A stretch of 64,000 nt of DNA from Ampelomyces quisqualis (lineage: Eukaryota > Ascomycota > Dothideomycetes > Pleosporales > Phaeosphaeriaceae). Each line of letters starts with the position of its first letter. The stretch's first letter is position 1. The stretch is taken from NCBI GenBank assembly GCA_018398575.1, contig JAGTXZ010000021.1:310001-374000 (forward strand), written 5' to 3'. The translations under genes were made by a program, and so were the position numbers. Positions 56,833 to 64,000 of the stretch are shown one piece after another. The notes beneath the pieces were generated by a model. That model ran no database searches and was not told the origin of the DNA. It saw only the letters and a list, made by a program, of their open reading frames with translations.

Positions 56833-58183
56833 CTAGTCGAATACAATCGCAGCTTTGACTACCGTGCCCTGTCGAACGACTTCCAAGCACTCCTCCCACT
56901 CCTCCACCCTAAAAGTCTTGTCCACTACTCCAGCCAGCTTCAGTCTTCCAGCTTTCACATACTCCAACACGTGCGGGATATGTCCCATGCTACAGAAGCT
57001 CGCCAGAACGGTGATCTCATGCTCCCAAATACGGAACGGCGACCATGAAATCTTGACGCTCTCATCGTACACACCGTAAACTACTAATTTGCCTCCTTTG
57101 CGCACAAAGTTCAGCGATGATTCTAATACGCGGGGCGAGCCGGTAGCTTCAATCACGATGTCGAAACCGTGGGGGTTGAGGGATGCAAGTGTGGACATTT
57201 GCTCATCAGGCGCGTCATCCGAGATAGTCAAGTATTCGTCTGCGATTCCGAGTTTGCGTGCCAGATCGAGCTTTGGTCCGTTTTTGGACGCGATGGTCAA
57301 CTAAAAGCGACATCAACTTGTGCTGCTCTTGAAGTCAGGCGACAGCTTACATGTGCCGCGCCATTCATCTTGACAAGCTGCGCTAACAGTATGCCAGTCG
57401 GTCCACATCCAAACAATAGCACTCTGTTCCCAACTTCAATCTGCATTCGCTCAATACCGTGCGCAGCACATGCAGCTGGCTCTAGCAGCACGGCATGGAG
57501 AGCTGGTAGGTCTTCGATCGGGTGAACTAATCTAGCAGGATATCTGCAGTATTCCGCAAAGCCGCCTGGTACGTTCCCACCAAACGCCGTCATGTTCTCG
57601 CATAGTAGCGTTTTTCTCCGCACGCAATGGAAGCATGTTAGACAAGGTTGCATCGGGTCGGCGACTACGCGGTCACCAATAGCTACATTCTTGACATTGG
57701 CCCCGATGGCGGCAATTGTGCCTGCTGCTTCATGGCCTGAGGAGGTAAGTCACGTTGCTAATCCAAAATACTTGAAAACAGTGGCTGAAGATTACCAGGT
57801 ATGAGCGGCCACTGATCCAAGATATTAGCGATATTTTCACATGGCGAGAGACGTGGGATACTTTCCTTTGCAAGGAATTCGCCTTTGTGATAATGTAGAT
57901 CCTAGTGAGGGATTAGTTAGAATCGTTCAAAGCGCTAGTGCATCAAGGACATACCGTCCCACACACTCCACACGCAGAAATCTTGACCTGCCTTGCGTTA
58001 CTCATCTTGTCGTTGCTATGCGGACAGCGTGGACTTACCAATACCTCGTCGTCTCCTATTTCAGGGACAGACATCTGCACCACAGCAAACGTCTCTGCAG
58101 CAGTGTACCTGCACTTTTCAGAACAGTCCAGATCATATACCCCAGCAGTTCAAGCGTGCCTGATCTTACTGCAGTGCTTTCAT
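56833..58183 (-). CDS. Zinc-dependent MDR alcohol/polyol dehydrogenase
   Basis: A medium-chain NAD(P)-dependent dehydrogenase, probably acting on a sugar alcohol or related polyol. Six minus-strand exons: 58183-58170, 58108-58039, 57987-57955, 57901-57796, 57736-57351 and 57300-56833, with introns of 61, 51, 53, 59 and 50 nt, giving 358 residues. The start comes from the splice of a 14-nt first exon that builds MKALQYTAAETF. Zinc and fold motifs: CGVCGTDLHYHKGEF (catalytic Cys), GHEAAGTIAAIG across intron 4, structural-zinc cysteines in QPCLTCFHCVRRKTLLC, and the coenzyme motif LLFGCGPTGILLAQL. The C-terminus ends TVVKAAIVFD. An 18-residue in-frame insertion (ESIPRLSPCENIANILDQ) separates FLAK from WPLIPGHE, which are normally adjacent; its 3' end looks like an intron. 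If that segment is spliced in some way I cannot see, the protein has the standard length. Confidence 0.82.
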
Positions 58184-58673
58184 CTTGTCCGGTACGCCAG
58201 TGAGCTGGCTGTCGTTTTTCTCAATGACCATGCTTGCGTCTGCTATCTCTGAAGAATTATGGACAGTCTAGAGTATGTAAGATGGCTTTTTAAGAGGTTT
58301 GGTATCTCTTGTATATCTGTGTTTGAGATGTTGGACGGACGGTGTACTTGTCCCCTCGAGTTTCACGCGAGCATGCGGGGCTCGGCTACGGTAATATTGC
58401 TCTTTTGCGGAGTACGCTCCATAAGCCTTCAGGACCACTCGATTTGTAGCACTTTGTAGTTCGCTGAATTCATGAATCCGTTTTATGGGTGCAGAGTACT
58501 GAGACTGCGTTTCTCTCTTGAGTGTCGCTCGATGAATCACGTTCAGTTTCACGTTCAGTTTACACAGTCATTTTTGTTGGTCCAGTTCGCGTCACCAGCC
58601 TTGGAGCAATTCGTTCAATTATCCCAGCATAACAGTGGAATTGTCCTGTCTGAATGTAAACTTCAGACTCTTC
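58184..58673. other. Intergenic, dehydrogenase promoter side
   Basis: Upstream of the leftward dehydrogenase gene and downstream of the glycosidase pseudogene; nothing recognised. Confidence 0.4.
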
Positions 58674-60785
58674 CTACATCCCTCTGACGAAGCCTTCGGC
58701 CTCAACAGCCCAACCTTCCAGCCACGTCATGCCTTCCTTTCCATCCCAACCCCCCGCCATCATACCCACCGCAAGCAACAAGCCTGAAGCCACGGGAAAA
58801 TATGGTGTCGGGACTCTCGTCCCACCAACCGGTATTCCCATCTCATCAAATGCATTATTCACGTCGAGCAGCTGCGCAACGGCACGCTCAGCATCACCGC
58901 GTCTAGCTTCCGTGAATGCTATGAGCGGAAAGTCCCAACCATACGAGAACAGGAAGTTCCATGTTTCGCGCACTTGAGCGATAGTATTTTCGAAGACCAA
59001 TTCGTTGAATCGGGGGTCTGGCGGCAGCCAGCCTCTAATTCCCAGTACACCAGGGTGGTCTTTGGTGTATTATGGGGTAGTCCATATATATGGTATACCT
59101 TCGGACGTGACAAATGTGTTATTCTCGACTGGAAATGGAGCGAGGTCGTCATAGACGTTTGTCCACGTGGGCGGGATGGTTTTGTTCTGTCTCATGCGCC
59201 ACTTAGACGCAACATCGAGGCCAAAGCGCCAGTATGCCAGCTCAAAAGTCGGGTTGAAGGCAGCATTTGGCTTTGTATTTTCTGACGCAGGGTACAAGGG
59301 GGGTCCAAGATCGTATACCTTGGTGCTCTCGTTGAAGAAGGCGTAGGAGACCATAAAGTCCGCAACGCCGGTCAGGACGCTATCCCACTTTTGCAGCGTC
59401 GCAGTTGTGAGCAAGGAGCGATACTCTATCTCGGCAAAATACATTGGATGCGGTTGTTGCCAGATGAGAAGACTTTTGATCTCGCCAGGCGCGGATCGTC
59501 CACTTGGATCACTCATCTTGCCAAGCCTGGCGCCATCGTAGCCCTGCTTCTTCGCACGATCAAAACTAGACGACAGGAAGCGATTGTATACGTCAATGCT
59601 GCGATCGTATGGGTCCCATTTACACTAGAACACCTAGTACGCAAGGTGCCAGAAGACCATTCCGAGGTGAAATTTGCCGTACCAGCCGTTACTGACGAGA
59701 CCAGATTCTTGAGCAGTATCTCTACCATCCCCGTTACGGCAAGTAGATATTGTGACAAGATTATGCGACGTTGCAATTCGTAAGCTAAGAATTGCTTGCT
59801 ACTGGGAGAGATACAAAGGCGCCGTAGGACCCGTGATCCGCCTACAATGTTTTGGCAGCTTCTTCAACATGTTCGGATTTTGTAGTAGTGTTTGTAACTT
59901 GAGGTACATACGTTACCGTGAACTTGAGCTTATCTACATTGTGACCGGGGCTTAAAATGTATCTGTGCTCATCTTCTTTTAGCCGTAAAACTGCAGCGTC
60001 ACCTTGCCACACGACTTGCGCTACATATGTTTTTGCGTCCAAAGTATGCGTGATGATTGCTTGATTTCTTCCAGTAAGTAGGGTTGTCGTATGGTTCGAG
60101 GTAGCGTTGAAGAGGCCAACGAAAGGAGCGTCAAATTCGTTCTTTCCTGTCGCGCACGGAAAGTCAAGGAAGACACTTAAACCGCCTTGGTGTAACAAAT
60201 CCGAGGACACACTTACAGCTATTGTATCTGAACCAGGACTCGCAATTGTGGTAACCTCGATCTCAGAGCCATGCAAGGTAACAGAGGAAGAAACTCTGCC
60301 TTCCTAAAGTTCCAACCATTGTGCCTTTTGAGTTAACGACTGCTCGGTCACATTTTCGTCTCCAAACCCTAGTGCGACTCTTCCTAGGTTGATGCGATGC
60401 GGATTGGCTATTATCCATTGACTAATGTTTGCTTCCTTCGGATTCGGTTGCGCATAGCGGCATAGTTGACCAGCCGGTCGTGTGTCCACCACTCAACACC
60501 AGTGTAATCCTCAGGCTCTGTTTGATTCGGTGTCGTCGGTAGGGATGAATTGTGCCAGCCCCATGATGATAAAGTGTTGTGGGGTAGGAATGTCTGGAGA
60601 CCAGTAATATCGGCACCGAACGCAAAATTGCCATTACCAACTTGCACAGGGCTGTATGGATGCGATCGATTGAGCTGCAAATTATACTTCTGAACGATGG
60701 ACTTACGATCGATGATACCATCGACCGCAGTGACTGATGCTAGAAGAGAGCAGAATATCACTTGCCCTCTCGAGGTTGGCAACAT
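58674..60785 (-). pseudogene. Six-hairpin glycosidase-like gene, inactivated
   Basis: This is a nearly full-length but broken gene for a protein resembling fungal six-hairpin (GH65/GH95-like) glycosidases, with a hydrophobic N-terminus (MLPTSRGQVIFCSLLASVTA). Blocks in order: PVQVGNGNFAFGADITGLQT, GVEWWTHDRLVNYA, SQWIIANPHRINLGRVALGF, RRIILSQYLLAV, NGWYGKFHLGMVFWHLA, GRSAPGEIKSLLIWQQPHPM, FELAYWRFGLDVASKWRMRQ, RFNELVFENTIAQVRETWNF. Visible lesions: a frame break at 60450-60465 with an imperfect 8-bp duplication; an in-frame TAG at 60304-60306; a frame change near 59800; two TAG codons at 59625-59627 and 59634-59636; and a frame change near 59030-59080. Spacings match splice-free continuation, so introns do not rescue them. 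The family name is from recognised blocks only. No functional enzyme is expected. Confidence 0.72.
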
Positions 60786-62107
60786 ATCGGATCATTGGTG
60801 TCCTAAGTTGGTGGTTCTTGTTTCGTTCTGAATAAGTAATATTCTGCGAAGGTAGGGCGGTAAACGATGTCCAAACCCCACACCGGCTGTAGGTTCTTCG
60901 TTTTCATGTGGGGTGATTAACCGATCTGCATCCCCGCGTCGTGTGGGGATTGAAAGATTGGGCTACTGGGCTAAATACATACCGGTAGGATGAGCTCGGG
61001 GTAACATTACTCCGAAAACACAAACCCTACACTGACTCAGTACAGGAGGAGCAAAATGTAATTCACTTCTCAGCCTGCAGTCCTGAAGGCGCTAGCATTA
61101 CATTGAGTAACGTCGCATAGTTTAACCTATTCAGATGTGCCTTGTTCATCAGTCCACCTGACAGAGATCACCTACTCCTGTGCCGTTCATCATCGGACTT
61201 AGTAAGACTCAAGGTGGTATTTCAGGTTGTCATGGTTGTACGGTTAGTACTGACTTTTCCAGCTGGCTTCCGCTACAAGTTAAAATTTGGTTGCGCTCGC
61301 GAGAAGTTTGGCCGAGTCTAATATCACTAATCACAGTAGCTAATAGACCTCTAAGCTCAACTGGCATGTTTCTGAGTAGATTACATGCTTTCTATCTGAA
61401 TCATTTTTTGCACATATTTGATTTGTGTCTGCTGCGGTGTAAAAGAGTGAATTTACACCGCATTTGTACCCTAGTGATTACTCTTGCTACGTCTAACCTA
61501 AGCAATTGCGAGGCCTGAGTGGCTTGCTTCTGCAGTAAACCGGAGAGTGTCTGCATGGAACCATATTCAGTTGCCCTATCTTTACTGTGCTTTCAATTCT
61601 TACGGCTTACGAGTGCAACGTCTCGCAGGAAACTTGGACAAGATATTAGGAGAGATGGACATTAGTGCTACAAAGTCGGGTCGATCATTTTCTTCCACAT
61701 CCGAAGTACCGAGAAAAGCCCAGGGATGTTGAAGAGGGTAGGGGCTGGTCCGACTAATGAAGGTTATAGTGTCAAATATGAGGCCCGCCATACACAGCTC
61801 ACGGCCCTTCGTTACTATGGCCTTGAGGCGGGTCGTCTTACAATTGGGTTTAAAGTAAAGTGGAGTAAACCTAAAGCTCGGTTGGGCTTGTAGCTAACTT
61901 TGAATGACCGATTCAATGAATTTCTTTTTACGATTTTAAGTAAGCCCAATTGAGGAACTTTCCAAATTCCACATAAGCTCATTTCGTGTTTACCCCTTTA
62001 CATCTATTGGAATAACAGTATACATGCATAGAAAATAAAAGAAGGTACATATACTCCAGAAAGAGGTGCTCGACACACTTGGCCTGAGCTTCACCATGCT
62101 ACATTTC
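60786..62107. other. Promoter remnant then AT-rich DNA
   Basis: The first 200 bp are the former promoter of the glycosidase pseudogene (sites listed separately). From about 61000 to 62100 the sequence is AT-rich with only short frames; no gene, RNA or transposon is recognised. Confidence 0.45.
60876..60975 (-). promoter_or_regulatory. CreA-type and XlnR-type sites upstream of the glycosidase pseudogene
   Basis: Four sequences fit the CreA/Mig1 consensus SYGGRG within 75 bp: CCCCAC at 60876-60881, GTGGGG at 60908-60913, CCCCGC at 60932-60937 and GTGGGG at 60943-60948. An exact XlnR core GGCTAAA lies at 60969-60975, 184-190 bp before the dead ATG. Together they are what one expects for a xylan- or plant-polymer-induced, glucose-repressed gene. 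Binding is inferred from sequence only. Confidence 0.45.
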
Positions 62108-63990
62108 TCATGGAAACTCTTCCTCATCAAAGTCATCAAAGATCCAGTGTTTGCATAGTTTCTCACGTTCCTCCGCAGACTCGGCTGCTTCAAGTGCATC
62201 AGCTTTCAGCTTTATCTCCCGTTGCTTTATCTCATCGTACTGCTCCAGGAGCACCCACCCTTCGGGCCCAACGCCGACAACATTCCTGCAAGCTTGAAGC
62301 TGTTCGTCTGACTCAACCTATGAAGCGTGCAGACTCAAACACTTGCTCACCTCAGCTTCTGAGAAGGCGATTGGACATGAGGGAGGCCTTGCGTGGTCGC
62401 TCGTGGAAGTTGTGAACTCATTCCAAGATTTGGTCGAATTAATCAAGTCGACTTTTAGAGTCACACTATCGCCTTCCCAGGGCGAGTTCGCGTGGTCAAA
62501 GAGCTTGCGTCTTAGAGTGCTGAATTCGTGTGTTAGGGCGTCATAGTGTACTGTATTTAACGTTTCCGTCGTTGCGACATAGAAGTAGTGAAGTTGACGC
62601 CGACGTAGGAGCAAGACTTCCTGAAACTGTTCGCTATTGCTTAGCTCGTCGAAACAGGGTGGTAGTTCAGGGCCTGTAAGTGATTCTGATACGCTGTCGC
62701 CATAATTCTGGAGGCTGTTTGGAATCCCGCATTGCAGAAAGAGCGGGAGTATTGTGCAGTGTTGCCAGTCGATCAGGCCGGTAATACTGAGTTCTTCAGA
62801 GATAAATACGTTGTTGGGCTGAAGATCGGGATGTCTTAGCGTTGGGCGGGTAAGGTTTCTACTGTTTGGTGTGAGATATGGCATGGTCTGCAAGTATTTC
62901 CCCAGGTCGCCTAAATGCTCAGAGGGTGATTGCTTCTGATAGCCGTAAATCTCTTGATGCAGGCGATGGAAGGGGTGAATCGAACGCCTAAATCTTGTTA
63001 GATATGCAATCTCCTTTCTGGCCCCAGCTTGAAGGGTGGTTGCTGTACCTGAGTCTTGTGGGAAATCAGTTTGGGCTATAAATAGAGTATCAAGTAGTTA
63101 CGAGTAAACGAAAACTAGAAACAGAGGGTAGAACGATGGGGCTAATGTATACATGGTCCACGATCGGTTTGGATATTGAGCCTTTTTTCATGCCACAAGG
63201 CAAGTCTTGTGTCAGGATCGATGCAGAAGCGGGTATCGCGTGCAGATTCTGCGATCGGAACATCGATCTTGTTGAACCCAGCTGGCAGGTCATCAATGTA
63301 CAAACTACCGCTTGCCGGAAATTTAAGAGTGAAGAGTCGAGACTCCAATTCCACAAGGTTAGTGACGACATCGATTTTAGCTTTTTCAGACAGGTCAAAC
63401 CAGATGTCACCCAAGTTCTTTCCGCGAACCAGCTCGATAAACAGGTATTCGGTTCCAGCAGCATTCTCCTGTGTGGTAGAATAACTGTAAACCTTGGGTA
63501 CCGGTATATTGTGCGAGCGGAGGAAATTCATCGTCGCGACTTCGCTGGCTACGACGAGGTGCTTTGGCTCCGTAACGGGGTAAGGGATGCGTCCGACAAA
63601 CTGAAAGCCATCACGCATGGTAATAAGAAAGGTTCGATTAAAGCCCCCCTCAGCAAGTCTTTTCAAACTTAGCCACATCTTGCACTTTTCGAATGACGGC
63701 TGCTGCTGCAAGGCGCTTAAATTCTGGTACATTGAAAGCACGTCTTCTCTCGGCGTGGTTCGGGAGATCATTCCAGCTTGAGGCCACACTCAGTATCAGC
63801 AAAACTTGTAAGAATGAGATGAACAAACATCTATCGCCCCGAGGTGTACTCGAATAGCTCAGAGGGGTCGTCGATCAAGCGGCCAGCCAGCGAACGAGTC
63901 AATTGTGTGAATGGACGTCTAGCTTTGAGGAGTGAGGTTTCTCGGGAAAAGGAATGGGAGAGTGACTCAAATGCTCGGCGACTGTTGGCG
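62108..63990 (-). pseudogene. APH/AIM9-like phosphotransferase gene, inactivated
   Basis: A gene for a fungal aminoglycoside-phosphotransferase-fold protein (AIM9-like group). Blocks in order: DDPSELFEYTSGR, AERRRAFNVPEFKRLAAAAV, KRLAEGGFNRTFLITMRDGF, NIPVPKVYSYSTTQENAAGT, GKNLGDIWFDLSEKAKIDVV, then a normal 77-nt intron (63076-63152), RKEIAYLTRF, the catalytic RHPDLQPNNVF and GLIDWQH, and LQACRNVVGVGPEGWV with IFDDFDEEEFP at the C-terminus. Lesions: TAG at 63831-63833 right after TSGR, a one-base frameshift near 63658-63668 between VAKFEK and LAEGG, and TAG at 62318-62320 in front of VESDEQLQ. The kinase core remains open, so decay looks recent. Residues of the core (HxDxxxxN and D of IDW) are intact. 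Confidence 0.75.
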
Positions 63991-64000
63991 TTGCAAGCGA

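Noticed and set aside
60876..60950. Hairpin or terminator formed by CCCCACAC and GTGTGGGG
   Set aside because: The repeats are better explained as clustered CreA-type sites; factor-independent terminators are not expected in a fungal nuclear gene.

Overview
The window is nuclear DNA of a filamentous ascomycete (Pezizomycotina; a Dothideomycete is plausible but I cannot prove it from one window). Genes are monocistronic and lie on both strands. Introns are mostly 44-130 nt with GT..AG ends and CTAAC/CTGAC-like branch points. The conserved proteins (Tra1, Rts1, Tfc1, Cox6, Ubp15) have fungal lengths, and there are secreted plant-cell-wall enzymes. I placed exon boundaries by hand from splice signals plus reading-frame continuity.

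Region 1 (about 0.7-28.4 kb) is a dense housekeeping block: a DDX60-like DEVH-box RNA helicase (+), an ELO fatty-acid elongase (-), the PP2A B56 regulatory subunit Rts1 (-), divergent from the TFIIIC subunit Tfc1/Sfc1 (+), cytochrome c oxidase subunit Cox6/Va (+), and the 3,834-residue SAGA/NuA4 scaffold Tra1 (+), nearly all of it in one 11.3-kb exon.

Region 2 (29-40 kb) is accessory in character: a secreted CE1 acetylxylan esterase (+), a COG0523/CobW metal-chaperone GTPase (-), an AT-rich gap holding a decayed terpene-cyclase-like gene, a secreted GH51 alpha-L-arabinofuranosidase (-), a divergent YtcJ-type amidohydrolase (+), and a frame-broken D-2-hydroxyacid dehydrogenase relic. The esterase and the arabinofuranosidase act on the same polymer, arabinoxylan.

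Region 3 (41-54 kb) returns to conserved cell biology: a low-complexity repeat-bearing protein of unknown function (-), a p24/emp24 cargo receptor (-), the USP7/Ubp15 deubiquitinase (-), divergent from a mitochondrial PDK/BCKDK-type kinase (+), and an unrecognised nuclear-looking protein of 698 residues (+).

Region 4 (54.5-64 kb) is a decaying accessory end. An intact NmrA-like oxidoreductase (+) and a six-exon zinc-dependent MDR dehydrogenase (-) sit among three pseudogenes: an S33/TAP-like hydrolase fragment, a six-hairpin glycosidase-like gene with stops and frameshifts but a promoter that still carries XlnR- and CreA-type motifs, and an APH/AIM9-like kinase-fold gene with two stops and a frameshift. 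Several of the stops sit where a single C-to-T (or G-to-A) change from CAG, CGA or TGG would explain them. That pattern fits RIP-like mutation but does not prove it. I found no intact transposon, no tRNA or rRNA gene and no CRISPR array, and no clear undescribed molecular system; the most notable signal is the contrast between intact housekeeping blocks and gene-graveyard intervals.
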